This document shows positions 27,101-35,246 of a DNA stretch of 64,000 nt, one piece after another; the first letter of the stretch is position 1; every line of letters begins with the position of its first letter. The notes under the pieces were generated by a model. That model made no database searches. It worked only from the letters and a program-made list of their open reading frames with translations, and had not been told where the DNA came from. The translations under genes were made by a program, and so were the position numbers. Source of the stretch: Apostichopus japonicus. Its lineage: Eukaryota; Echinodermata; Holothuroidea; Aspidochirotida; Stichopodidae. The stretch spans positions 511,001-575,000 of the forward strand of contig NC_092577.1 in the NCBI RefSeq assembly GCF_037975245.1. Reading direction: 5' to 3'.

Positions 27101-30100
27101 ACAATTGATACAACATTATTTCGGTGTCAGCACAACGTTTCTAAAATGTTGCAGAAAATGTTGCAAAGACATTAACATATTTACAAATGTTGTGATAACG
27201 TTATATATAATAATGTTTTTAAAACGTTTAATGTTGAGACGTTAGAATAGCAGTTTAACCCTTCTTCAGATATCGTGTTTACATTACAAGATGGGAGTCA
27301 CAAATGCGTGCACACACACACTTACGCCATCATGAAAGCAAAGGTTACAATTATAATCAAAATAAAAAAGTTAGGCACCAGCTTTAACAACTGGTCTGAT
27401 AACCATTATCAGTGTTGCAGCTCAACTAAACATGTTAAGGGAGGTGAAAAGTAGACCGTCAGGAATAAATATTTGTAGTATCGTAATCTGATATCATAAA
27501 CCAATCATGGTTCACGAACCAGTGCTAGTATTTTGAAACGTGTGTCCCAGGGACGCATCTGCTCGAAAATGTTTGAATGCAACAGATGAAAACTTGCTTC
27601 CGCTCATACACTTCTGTGATAAAACCTCAAGCCAAAGAGCTGTTATATGACTTTTATGTATGTTTGAAGTCAAGTAGACTAACTAGTATGGTAGAGGTCT
27701 ACTTACACGCAAACAATGAATTAAAAAGGAAAACAAAAATAGCTGCAGTGCATATCAAGCAAATGTATAAATTAGAATGTTCACCTAGGCTGATGTTTAT
27801 CCTGTTCTGGTAGGCTTAGCCTAAGCTTAGTGTATAAAAAGCACTGAATTATGAGGAAGTTCAAGGATATAAACTTTTCTGTGGTATTTGGTAAAGTTTA
27901 ATAAATATTCCTATAGCAGCATGAGAGTTTCTGTATTCAACAAGTCAGTTGAAAAGAAATTGATGTGAAAATGCCTAAACAGTTGTTAATGAATTTAATT
28001 TCCCTAGCATCAGCAAAATGTTATGGCAATGTTAGGACACTTTCCAACTTTCAAATTACCATTTGCAGAAAACCACCTCTGTGAACATTGAAGAATCTTC
28101 TCAGTGAAACAACATGTAACAATCTGCCACACTGTGTTTGTGCCTCCACAAAACAACATGTGATACATTCAAGTGCATGTACTAGTTACCTTTTTACCAT
28201 GCATTCAGCAGTACTAGTGCCCTATTTACTATGAATATTCAACAGTACTATGGCCCTATTTACTATGAATATTCAACAGTAGTGCCCTATTCACCATGAA
28301 CATTTAACAGTACTAGTGCCATATTTCATGTAACATGAATATTCAATAGTAGTGCCCTATTTACCATGAATATTCAACAGTACCAGTGCCCTATTTACCA
28401 TGAATATTCAATAGTAGTGCCCTGTTTACCATGAATATTCAACAGTACTATGGCCATATTTAACATGAATATTCGAAACTACTAGTGCCATGTTTACCAT
28501 GAATATTCAACAGTACTATGGCCCTATTTACCATGAATATTCAACACTACTAACTGTGCCCTATTGCCATACATATTCAACAGTACTAGTGCCCTATCTA
28601 CATAAATATTCAACAGTAATAGTGTCCTATTTACAATGAAATAGTCACATGTTTTGAAGATAATTTAAATTTGATCACACAGTTGAGACCTGTTTTATTT
28701 TCATGCACCGCTTGAAAGTACCTGTATTGTCTAGTATCTATGAGCAGTATGAATATCATGTTTCTCTCAGATAAAGGTTAGGAACTGTAAATAATCATCA
28801 ATACAAGTGCTTTGAAGCAAGTTTTGGATGGGCAGCACAGAGTGGTATTAGCATAAGAAAGTTGTCCCAACTTGTTGCATATGTTTTACATATCATTAAT
28901 ATAGCTTGATATACCTTACTTCCACGGGTATGAAGATATAATGTTGGAAATGGTGTTTATTAGCTGCTTTAATTAGTGACCTGATATCAATACTGAACAG
29001 TACTAGAACCCTATTAAAAATAAAACTTATTTTATGCATATTTATTTGACCTGATATTATTTTACACATCTTGAATATCCAGTTTATACTTGCTGTTTAA
29101 TTTCACAGGTATGAAAGGCATAATGTTGGCAGTAATGTTAGCTGCTTTAATGAGTGACTTGACATCAATATTCAACAGTACAAGTACTCTGTTTACAATG
29201 GACATCTGGAAATACTTCCGGGAAAAGATTAGTGATAAGGAACCATCCGTTAAGGAGCTGATGGTTGTTGGCAGGTAAATGGTTCACTGAACCATCACCA
29301 GACAGCAGACAGCAGACTGTATCTGAGAATGAAATCCCTAATCCTGCTTTCTCTTTGCTGGTTTACAGGCTTCATCTGAGACTCAATTCCCTAATCCTGC
29401 TTTATGTTTGTCATCCTATGGGCTGGTGTCTGAGAATGAAATCTCAAATATCATATCTGGCAATGAATTCACTAATCCTGCTCGCTCTCTTTGCTGGTTT
29501 ACAGGCTATATCTGTTAAAAAATCTCATATCCTGCTTGCTGTTTATTATCCTATTGGCTGGTATCTGAGAATGAAGTCCCTAATCCTGCTTTCTCTTTAC
29601 TGGCTTACAGGCTATATCTGAGAGAGCAATACCTTATCCTGCTTTACCCTTGATTTCCTGCAGACTGGTATCTGAGAATGAATATCTCAAATCTTGTTTT
29701 CTCTTTGTTATCCTATTGGCTGGTATCTGAGAATGAAGTCCCTAATCCTGCTTTCTCTTTACTGGCTTACAGGCTATATCTGAGAGAGCAATACCTTATC
29801 CTGCTTTACCCTTGATTTCCTGCAGACTGGTATCTGAGAATGAATATCTCAAATCTTGTTTTCTCTTTGTTATCCTATTGGCTGGTATCTGAGAATGAAG
29901 TCCCTAATCCTGCTTTCTCTTTACTGGCTTACAGGCTATATCTGAGAGAGCAATACCTTATCCTGCTTTACCCTTGATTTCCTGCAGACTGGTATCTGAG
30001 AATGAATATCTCAAATCTTGTTTTCTCTTTGTTATCCTATTTTCTGGTATCTGAGAATGAAATCCCTTATCCTGCTTTTCCCTTGTTTTCCTGCAGGCTA

Positions 30101-33100
30101 TATCTGTTAAAGAATCTCAAATCCTGCTTTCTCTTTGTTATCCTATTTCCTGGTATCTGAGATTTAATGAAATCCCTAATCCGGCTTTCTCTTTGCTGGT
30201 ATAGTCTTTATCTGAGAAGGAAATCCCTAATCCTGCTTTCCCCTTGTCTTGCTGCAGGCTGGTATCTGAGAATGAATCTATAAAATCTTGCTTGTTCTTT
30301 GTTATCCTATTGGCTGGTATTTGAGAATGAAACCCTAATCCTGCTTCCTTATTGCTGGTTTAGTCTTTATCCGAGAAGGAAATACCTAATCCTGCTTTTC
30401 ACTCGCTTTCCTGCAGGCTGGTATCTGAGAATGAAATCCCTAATCCTGCTCTCTCTTTGCTGGCCGTTAACAGTCTTTATATCTGAGAAGGAAATCCCTA
30501 ATCCTGCTTTACACTTGTTTCCATGCAGGCTGGTATCTGCAAATGAATCTATCAAATCTTGCTTGTTCTTTGTTATCGTATTGGCTGGTATTTGAGAATG
30601 AAATCTGTAATATTGCTCTCTTATTGCTGGTTTAGTCTTTATCCGAGAAGGAAATCCCTAATCCTGCTTTTCACTTTTTTCCTGCAGGCTGGTATCTGAG
30701 AATGAAAACTCAAATCCTTTTCTCTCTTTGTTGGTTTACAGTCTTTATCTGAGAATGCAACCCCTTATCCTGCTTTCTCTTTGTTATCCTATTTACTGGT
30801 ATCTGAGAATGAAGTCACTATAATCCTGCTCTCTCTTTGCTGGTTTACAGTCTTTATCTGAGAATGACATCCCTTATCCTGCAGTTTTAGTGTTCCTGCA
30901 ATCTGGTATCCATTATCCTATTTGTCTTTGTCTTCCTTCTTGATTTGCAGGCTGGTGGTTGTTGTAATGGTCATAATCTCCATCTTGTGGATACCAGTGA
31001 TACAACAGATGCAGGGGGGACAGCTGTTTCTCTACATCCAAGAGATATCAGCCTACCTAGCACCTCCCATAGCTGCTACTTATCTGGTTGCTATCTTTTG
31101 GTCTCGGGGCAATGAACAGGTATCAACTTCTTCACCATACCTCATCAAGCTTAATTTAAAGACTACAGCAGGAAATGCCTTAGCTAGCTTTCTTATACTT
31201 CAGTTTTGATTCGAAGAGACATCAAAGTTGTGGGGCTATGCTATATTTAAAAGTCTAAACTATTGAATTAATTGGAATATAAAGGACCAAAGAAATTTTG
31301 AGCTAGAATCGGTTTTGAACCAATAAATGAGCTCAGAATTATAATTTGCGTAATCCCATTCAACTTTCTCTTGTTGCTTTACATAATAACTTCAACCAAT
31401 TAAAGCAGAATAAGTATTGCAATTCTATGGCCAGCTGCCAAGTTTTAATCCTAGCAGGATCTTTATCAAGGGCTTACTGAAATGAAAACAAACAAACCAT
31501 TAAGCTTTTTGCAGTAGATAAGCAGTTTGTAGATAAGCAGTTTGTTTAACAGAGGTTTCCCTCTTATGATAACTTTGTGAAATGTTTTAAAATATTCATA
31601 CAGCTGAATGCGGTAATATCGAGAACTGAAATTCACTCTGCGTTATTTGTATCTCTCCTAGGGATGTTCTGCTTTATTTGTATCTCTCCTAGTGATGTTC
31701 TGCTTTATTTGTATCTCTCCTAGGGATGATCTGCTTTATATGTATCTCTCCTGGGGATGTTCTGCTTTATTTGTATCTCTCCTAGGGATGTTCTGCTTTA
31801 TTTGTATTTCTCCTAGGGATGTTCTGCTTTATTTGTATCTCTCCTAGGGATGTTTTGCTTTATTTGTATCTCTCCTCGGGATGTTCTGCATTATTTGTAT
31901 CTCTCCTAGGGATGTTCTGCTTTATTTGTATCTCTCCTAGGGATGTTCTGCTTTATTTGTATCTCTCCTAGTGATGTTCTGCTTTATTTGTATCTCTCCT
32001 AGGGATGTTCTGCTTAATTTGTATCTCTCCTAGGGATGTTCTGCTTTATTTATATCTCTCCCTGGGATGTTCTGCTTTATTTGTATCTCTCCTAGGGATG
32101 TTCTGCATTATTTGTATCTCTCCAAGGGATGTTCTGCTTTATTTGTATCTCTCCTAGGGATGTTCTGCTTTATTTGTATCTCTCTTAGTGATGTTCTGCT
32201 TTATTTGTATCTCTCCTAGTGATGTTCTGCTTTATTTGTATCTCTCCCTGGGATGTTCTGCTTAATTTGTATCTCTCCTAGGGATGTTTTCTTTATTTGT
32301 ATCTCTCCTAGTGATGTTCTGCTTTATTTGTATCTCTCCTAGTGATGTTCTGCTTTATTTGTATCTCTCCTAGTGATGTTCTGCTTTATTTGTATCTCTC
32401 TCTGGGATGTTCTGCTTTATTTGTAACTCTCCTAGGGATGTTCTGCTTTATTTGTATCTCTCCTAGGGATGTTCTGCTTTATTTGTATTTCTCCTAGGGA
32501 TGTTCTGCTTTATTTGTATCTCTTCTAGGGATGTTTTGCTTTATTTGCATCTCTCCTCGGGATGTTCTGCATTATTTGTATCTCTCCTAGGGATGTTCTG
32601 CTTTATTTGTATCTCTCCTAGGGATGTTCTGCTTTATTTGTATCTCTCCTAGTGATGTTCTGCTTTATTTGTATCTCTCCTAGGGATGTTCTTCTTAATT
32701 TGTATCTCTCCTAGGGATGTTCTGCTTTATTTGTATCTCTCCCTGGGATGTTCTGCTTTATTTGTATCTCTCCTAGGGATGTTCTGCATTATTTGTATCT
32801 CTCCTAGGGATGTTCTGCTTTATTTGTATCTCTCCTGGGGATGTTCTGCTTTATTTGTATCTCTCCTAGTGATGTTCTGCTTTATTTGTATCTCTCCTAG
32901 TTATGTTCTGCTTTATTTGTATCTCTCCTAGGGATGTTTTGCTTAATTTGTGTCTCTCCTATGGATGTTCTGCTTTATTTGTATCTCTCCCTGGGATGTT
33001 CTGCTTTATTTGTATCTCTCCTAGGGATGTTTTCTTTATTTGTATCCCTCCTAGTGATGTTCTGCTTTATTTGTATCTCTCCTAGTGATGTTCTGCTTTA

Positions 33101-35246
33101 TTTGTATCTCTCCTAGGGATGCTCTGCTTTATTTGTATCTCTCCTAGGGATGTTCTGCTTTATTTGTATCTCTCCTAGTGATGTTCTGCTTTATTTGTAT
33201 CTCTCCTAGGGATGTTCTGCTTTATTTGTATCTCTCCTAGTGATGTTCTGCTTTATTTGTATCTCTCCTAGGGATGCTCTGCTTTATTTGTATCTCTCCC
33301 TGGGATGTTCTGCTTTATGTGTATCTCTCCTAGGGATGTTCTGCTTTATTTGTATCTCTCCTAGGGATGTTTTCTTTATTTGTATCTCTCCTGGGGATGT
33401 TCTGCTTTATTTGTATCTCTCCTAGGGATGTTCTGCTTTATTTGTATCTCTCCTAGGGATGTTCTGCTTTATTTCTATCTCTCCTAGGGATGTTCTGCTT
33501 TATTTGTATCTCTCCTAGGGATGTTCTGCTTTATTTCTATCTCTCCCTGGGATGTTCTGCTTTATTTGTATCTCTCCTAGGGATGTTCTGCTTTATTTGT
33601 ATCTCTCCTAGGGATGCTCTGCTTTATTTGTATCTCTCCTAGTGATGTTCTGCTTTATGTGTATCTCTCCTAGGGATGTTCTGCTTTATTTGTATCTCTC
33701 CTCGGGATGTTCTGCTTTGTATTTCTCCTAGGGATGTTCTGCTTTATTTGTATCTCTCCTAGGGATGCTCTGCTTTATTTGTCCTAGTGATGTTCTGCTT
33801 TATTTGTATCTCTCCTAGGGATGCTCTGCTTTATTTGTATCTCTCCTAGGGATGTTCTGCTTTATTTCTATCTCTCCTAGGGATGTTCTGCTTTATTTCT
33901 ATCTCTCCTAGGGATGTTTTTGGGGTCTAGTCGCTGGTTTTATCGTCGGTGTGATACGGATGGTTCTGGACTTTGTGTGGAGGGGACCGCCATGTTGGGG
34001 AGAGGACCACAGACCAGCTATCACTGCTAAAGTTCACTACATGTACTTTGCTCTGATTCTGTTCTGGATAACTGTCATCGTGGATGTCGTTGTGAGTCTT
34101 CTGACAAAACCACCGGAACAAGAAAAGGTAATTGAACACAGATTTCATCCTCACATTATTTTTAGCCTCACAATTATTCATTTTGTTATAAGTATTACTA
34201 TTGCCTTCTCGTGATTAATACAATGCTGGTATCTATGGATGGATTCGCCCATCTCAGATCAATCCATCTTCTTCTCCTAGCTTATTCGGACGACATGGTG
34301 GTCACGATTTAGCTCCGCCAAGAGAACTGATGAAGATGAGTTCAAAGCCGAGGGAATTGACCCACCAGGTAAGATGATGACCGGGGCAGTTATTTGATTC
34401 GCAAGTTTAACTTTTCAGAGAAATGGAAGCAATGTGTAGAACTTAACGAAAAGGAATGATCAACTTGTAGATTGGTGAATAAAGAATTTCATTTAAATAT
34501 GATATGGTTTATAGAATATGACATAATAATTTATAGACACAGAGCATCATCTGATATCAGATCATAACAAGTTTGGGATAAATCTGTTCCTGTTTATGGT
34601 TTTAACTAATGTAACAAGATTCACTGTATCTCACATTAAAGAAGCTGGTTTATTTCTGCTTTTCTGGAACACAATTACTTATGGAAAACCTGTGAAGTTA
34701 CATCATATATACAAATTATTGATTTACTTTTGTAATGCATTGTTTATTAACAAGCTTGTTAACAGGAATGTTTTAAATAAACGTGGCATGACATTGTTGT
34801 TCTCATTGTTCATGTGGTCTTCATTGTTTTTATTTACTAATGTTTAATGTTCTTTCATCTATGATTTAATATGATAATCAATGCTGTGTTCTTATTGTCA
34901 CATAACATATTTGTTTCAATTGTTTAGATTTCCCTTAATGTTTGTTGGTTGACTAACAGGCTTTTGATTCCTTTCAGATAAACAGGAAACCAGCAACGAA
35001 GAATCTCACGAGGAGAGCTATTGTCACCGTGGTTACAACTGGTTTTGCGGCTATGATGACACAGCTAGGGGTAAATTTAAGATGTTGGAACAGCGAGAAC
35101 ATCTTCGTAAAATCACGTCTCTGAAACAAAGTGCCAAGGCTAAAGTGTTTCTTAATCTGAACCTGGTCATAATATTAATAGTATCTACTATTCTGTACAT
35201 TTATTTCTCTATACCAAATACAAGGGTGACGTCTGTGTTTCAGTAG
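106..35246 (+). CDS. SLC5A3/SLC5A11-like: Na+/myo-inositol-type cotransporter (SLC5A family), 15 exons, complete
   Basis: Coding exons: 106-186, 2912-2983, 6495-6599, 7132-7191, 20369-20473, 21200-21305, 22962-23042, 24243-24454, 25693-25828, 26054-26161, 29109-29274, 30951-31119, 33912-34127, 34281-34368, 34978-35246; 657 residues, all junctions in frame. The start is the first ATG, followed at once by a membrane helix. It is a plasma-membrane, Na+-driven solute symporter with the LeuT fold and about 14 helices. Seen: [17 protein letters not shown] (residues 59-75), [34 protein letters not shown] and GGQLFLYIQ. The SEHF and SDLTS variants, the RTTWWS stretch and a WFCG motif near the C-terminus are features I associate with SMIT1/SMIT2 rather than glucose SGLTs. 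Myo-inositol is an osmolyte, so a role in osmotic balance is plausible; the substrate is inferred. Oddities: an 11-kb transposon in intron 4 and splice-site-bearing minisatellites in several introns. The family call is near certain; the exact paralogue is not. Confidence 0.93.
187..2911 (+). other. Transporter intron 1: no gene, degenerate repeats
   Basis: About 2.7 kb between transporter exons 1 and 2. At roughly 1060-1440 three degraded copies of a 140-160 bp sequence each contain an AGGTCA-rich stretch followed by a CATGATATCTC-like motif. At 2388-2415 there is a near-palindrome, GATCCTAGCAGGATC, followed by an A-rich tract; a second copy lies at about 31449. I see no supported coding sequence; the short ORFs here lack family similarity. 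Confidence 0.6.
2984..3705 (+). repeat. Minisatellite, about 39-bp unit, abutting the donor of transporter exon 2
   Basis: About 18 copies of a unit near 39 bp with core GACTCCTGCATGTATTAAAA followed by CATCCCTGAAATA variants. The first recognisable copy starts about six bases after the exon 2 donor, so intron 2 begins almost directly with the array. Because the unit length is nearly divisible by three, long repetitive ORFs appear on both strands; these are artefacts. Confidence 0.93.
4180..6115 (+). repeat. AT-rich tandem array, 87-123 bp units, split by an insertion
   Basis: Units share an AGCCCTCTTATGAGGAGCTA block and a TATATAGTAGAGCTGATATA block, with a variable AT-rich spacer. Block starts near 4262, 4352, 4439, 4559, 4682, 5993 and 6107 show about seven copies. 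A 1.2-kb element interrupts the array at 4732-5927. The AGCTCTATATAGTAGAGCT part is a near-perfect hairpin. Confidence 0.88.
4732..5927. mobile_element. Non-autonomous DNA transposon with TA target duplication
   Basis: The ends are inverted repeats: TAGTAAATCGGGGTAAAAA on the left and, on the complement of the right end, TAGTAAGACGGGGTAAAAA. TA flanks both sides (4730-4731 and 5928-5929). Removing the element and one TA restores exactly the array-unit sequence GAGCTGATATACTGTATAAA, so insertion into the array is directly visible. The GGGGTAAAAAAA motif recurs inside in both orientations near 4769, 5143, 5686, 5712 and 5739. No transposase ORF is present. The TA duplication fits Tc1/mariner-like or related superfamilies, but the family is unassigned. 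Confidence 0.85.
6120..7131 (+). other. End of intron 2 and intron 3: nothing recognised besides exon 3
   Basis: Apart from transporter exon 3 (6495-6599), this stretch holds unremarkable AT-rich intron sequence. The ORFs at 6214-6543, 6747-7037 and 6815-7183 partly overlap real exons in the wrong or extended frame and are not genes. Confidence 0.6.
7240..7985 (+). repeat. 24-bp minisatellite, left part
   Basis: The unit is 24 bp, reading like CAGCTCAACCCTGTATTACA plus GTAC. Copies are degenerate from about 7240 (TAGTACTCAACC variants soon after the exon 4 donor) and become regular from about 7500. The array is cut at 7985 by the 11.25-kb transposon and resumes at 19240. Confidence 0.9.
7986..8270 (+). 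repeat. Left terminal and subterminal repeats of the transposon
   Basis: After the 13-bp terminal repeat comes about 250 bp of very GC-rich sequence with reiterated GCGCGC, TGCGCGCA and AGCGCGCGCAC words in both orientations, unlike the AT-rich surroundings. CACTA elements typically have such subterminal transposase-binding repeats; binding here is inferred. The ORF at 7953-8168 is a composition artefact. Confidence 0.75.
8271..9210. other. Transposon 3' flank of the transposase gene
   Basis: No coding sequence recognised. A minus-strand AATAAA signal (TTTATT on the plus strand at about 9154-9159) lies some 50 bp downstream of the transposase stop and is a plausible polyadenylation signal. 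An inexact doublet of the motif AAGCAAACAATTTGGACTT occurs at about 8290-8342. Confidence 0.5.
9211..12850 (-). CDS. tnp2-type (CACTA/EnSpm) transposase, two exons
   Basis: Exon 1 is 12850-12252 and exon 2 is 11641-9211. Joining GGAATAAAAAG to GGATCTGGATG keeps frame and gives 1009 residues. Exon 1 encodes a polar, disordered N-terminus with the basic run YKRRRTQRQ. In exon 2, a CxxC...CxxC zinc-ribbon-like motif (about residues 330-348) precedes the core: WYTDG (Asp about 429), then [11 protein letters not shown], then [19 protein letters not shown] and [11 protein letters not shown] (Asp about 516) with FGCSHC, then DYMHTVLLG (Asp about 611, His about 614). This order matches the Transposase_21/tnp2 family, whose acidic residues form the catalytic site. 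A Cys-rich cluster ([14 protein letters not shown]) lies near the C-terminus. The frame is intact, so the protein may be active; activity is not shown. It should cut and join the element's ends in the nucleus. Confidence 0.88.
12851..13808. promoter_or_regulatory. Shared region between divergent transposon genes
   Basis: About 960 bp separate the start codons of the transposase (-) and BEN-domain gene (+). No convincing TATA box was found. A long T tract lies near 13580-13598. The head-to-head layout suggests one bidirectional promoter driving both element genes; this is inferred from arrangement only. The short ORF at 12852-13040 has no recognisable features. Confidence 0.5.
13809..17964 (+). 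CDS. BEN-domain protein encoded inside the transposon, five exons
   Basis: Exons 13809-14148, 15318-16001, 16303-16544, 17253-17487 and 17822-17964 join in frame to 547 residues; the in-frame ATG at 13902 is an alternative start. The N-terminal part ([19 protein letters not shown], then [18 protein letters not shown]) resembles the small beta-rich N-terminal module of some BEN proteins. The middle is acidic and basic low-complexity sequence with KKAKETKAK as a likely nuclear signal, then a predicted coiled coil near [15 protein letters not shown], then a Thr/Pro/Ser-rich stretch. The last two exons give a BEN domain: [11 protein letters not shown] through RPKACN and [11 protein letters not shown] domains bind DNA and recruit chromatin factors. 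In this context it could bind the subterminal repeats, as the accessory protein TNPA does in plant Spm, but that is inference. It could also be a captured host gene. Confidence 0.82.
14149..15317 (+). other. Intron 1 of the BEN-domain gene
   Basis: About 1.2 kb of intron. The first 300 bp are rich in TAGGCCTA and GCCTAGGC words, a composition also seen near other gene starts in this window. I see no embedded gene or clear repeat. The ORF at 14948-15130 is not supported. Confidence 0.5.
17965..18820 (+). other. 3' flank of the BEN-domain gene with candidate poly(A) signal
   Basis: AT-rich sequence after the stop. An AATAAA hexamer at about 18514-18519 is the best polyadenylation candidate. 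No other feature recognised before the GC-rich right end of the element starts. Confidence 0.5.
18820..19239 (+). repeat. Right subterminal and terminal repeats of the transposon
   Basis: Three to four imperfect copies of a roughly 100-bp GC-rich unit are visible, with words GCGCGCAGCTTGCGTGCGAC, TTTGCTAGCGTA and CGATCCGTTTGC. The region ends with the terminal inverted repeat at 19223-19239. The overlapping ORFs on both strands (18715-19253) are products of the GC-rich repeats and are not genes. Confidence 0.8.
19240..20335 (+). repeat. 24-bp minisatellite, right part
   Basis: About 45 copies of the same 24-bp unit as at 7240-7985, with small variation (CCAGCTCAACC, ATCAGCTCAGCC, ATCACCTCAACC) and some higher-order pairing. 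The array stops about 33 bp before the acceptor of transporter exon 5, so it fills intron 4 almost to the exon. The ORF at 19218-19559 is a translation of the repeat. Confidence 0.95.
20461..20890 (+). repeat. 86-bp tandem repeat that includes the 5' splice site of transporter exon 5
   Basis: Five units. The first contains the true junction AAGATATCG|GTATGAGT (donor at 20474). Later units carry AAGATATCG|GTGTGAGT at 20557, 20643 and 20729. The fifth has GGA at that site but gains a good donor, GTAAGT, two bases on. The rest of the unit is AT-rich (TAATTAACATACAATTAATT). The last nine exon bases are thus part of the unit. Confidence 0.93.
21306..22961 (+). other. Transporter intron 6: CA-rich tract, otherwise plain
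   Basis: From about 21435 to 21760 runs an irregular array of AACACAAAACAATACACAAC-type words in 10-22 bp steps. The minus-strand ORFs rich in Cys, Val and Leu at 21325-21765 translate this tract and are not genes. The remaining 1.2 kb shows no gene or repeat I can support. Confidence 0.7.
23104..23610 (+). repeat. Tandem repeat, about 58-bp unit, in transporter intron 7
   Basis: About nine copies of a unit containing AATATCCAATCAGTGACAAT, ACTAGTTGAGTTTG and TTATTAGTGGCATACAT. It starts about 60 bp after the exon 7 donor. Two unit variants (TCAGTGAC and ACAGTGATA) alternate irregularly. Confidence 0.9.
23611..24242 (+). other. Rest of transporter intron 7
   Basis: About 630 bp of unremarkable intron between the tandem array and exon 8; no gene or repeat recognised. 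Confidence 0.5.
24455..25196 (+). other. First part of transporter intron 8
   Basis: Unremarkable intron sequence apart from an uninterrupted G run at about 24710-24720. No gene recognised. Confidence 0.5.
25197..25562. mobile_element. MITE-like element, about 366 bp, in transporter intron 8
   Basis: The ends are imperfect inverted repeats: AAAGGCATTGAAGACTCGC on the left, and on the complement of the right end AAAGGGTGTGAAGACTCGC. No transposase is encoded; the internal ORF (25182-25406) is incidental. I could not define a target duplication. The sequence is reminiscent of a dispersed echinoderm repeat, but that is an unverified impression. Confidence 0.65.
26640..27260 (+). repeat. Degenerate tandem repeat, about 150 bp unit
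   Basis: Roughly four diverged copies rich in AACGTT and AAAATGTTG words, each containing TTTCACAACGTT, TATTTCGATGTCAGCACA and ATGTTGCAGAAAATGTTG variants. The many short inverted AACGTT motifs would form hairpins. No coding content. Confidence 0.75.
28195..28640 (+). repeat. About 35-bp minisatellite resembling transporter exon 11 coding sequence
   Basis: About 12 copies with the core GAATATTCAACAGTACTAGT followed by GCCCTATTTACCAT. Exon 11 at about 29165-29203 reads CAATATTCAACAGTACAAGT followed by ACTCTGTTTACAATG. The two share most positions across the whole unit, which suggests the array was seeded by a copy of this exon segment. Confidence 0.8.
28923..29015 (+). pseudogene. Decayed duplicate of transporter exon 11
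   Basis: The stretch starting CACGGGTATGAAGATATAAT and running through TTAGCTGCTTTAATTAGTGA, then TATCAATACTGAACAGTACT, follows exon 11 and its acceptor (29103 onward) base by base with scattered changes. The acceptor AG is lost (CACGGG instead of CACAGG). A fainter copy may lie at 26553-26640. It does not fit into the reading frame of the gene and is taken as a dead tandem exon copy. Confidence 0.65.
29290..30900 (+). repeat. Compound tandem array carrying the acceptor of transporter exon 12
   Basis: Fills intron 11. Half-units of about 65-80 bp contain TCTGAGAATGAAATCCCTAA and TCCTGCTTTCTCTTTG. Full units of about 160 bp also contain TTGATTTCCTGCAGACTGGT or CCTGCAGGCTGGT. The true exon 12 boundary is CTTGATTTGCAG|GCTGGT at 30951, so the unit includes the acceptor and the first six exon bases. 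A three-copy, nearly identical 163-bp block lies between 29555 and 30040. ORFs here are repeat translations. Confidence 0.88.
31120..31635 (+). other. First part of transporter intron 12
   Basis: About 500 bp of plain intron before the large array. It contains a second copy of the near-palindrome, here AATCCTAGCAGGATC at about 31449, also followed by ATC(A)AAGG(G)CT-type sequence as at 2388-2415, consistent with a dispersed repeat. Confidence 0.5.
31636..33911 (+). repeat. 31-bp minisatellite, about 70 copies, each with the 3' splice site of transporter exon 13
   Basis: The unit contains TATCTCTCCTAG followed by GGATGTTCTGCTTTATTTG. Exon 13 starts at 33912 as GGATGTTTTTGGGGTC directly after TATCTCTCCTAG, so the real acceptor is the last repeat and every upstream unit is a near-perfect decoy with pyrimidine tract, AG and seven exon bases. 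Variants change CTAGGG to CTAGTG, CCTGGG or CTCGGG. The array spans 2.3 kb with few indels. ORFs of 60-81 codons rich in [17 protein letters not shown] are translations of it. Confidence 0.96.

Larger units (their letters stand above)
26162..29108 (+). other. Transporter intron 10: two arrays, exon-like copies, no separate gene
   Basis: A 2.9-kb intron. Repeats at about 26640-27260 and 28195-28640 and exon-11-like copies near 26553 and 28923 are listed separately. The stretch 27260-28190 holds no recognised feature; the 78-residue ORF at 27577-27813 resembles nothing I know. Confidence 0.6.

Noticed and set aside
27577-27813. 78-codon ORF in transporter intron 10
   Set aside because: No recognisable domain, no splice partner and ordinary length for chance.
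32686-33425. Several hydrophobic ORFs (CFICISPRD repeats) resembling membrane proteins
   Set aside because: They are the 31-bp intron array read in frame for short distances.
31636-33911. CRISPR-like array of about 30-bp repeats
   Set aside because: There are no unique spacers between units, and the host is a eukaryote; it is a minisatellite.
106-35246. Assignment of the transporter as a glucose SGLT (SLC5A1/SLC5A9)
   Set aside because: General similarity is high, but SEHF, SDLTS and the WFCG tail fit the myo-inositol branch better from memory of the families; a phylogeny would decide.
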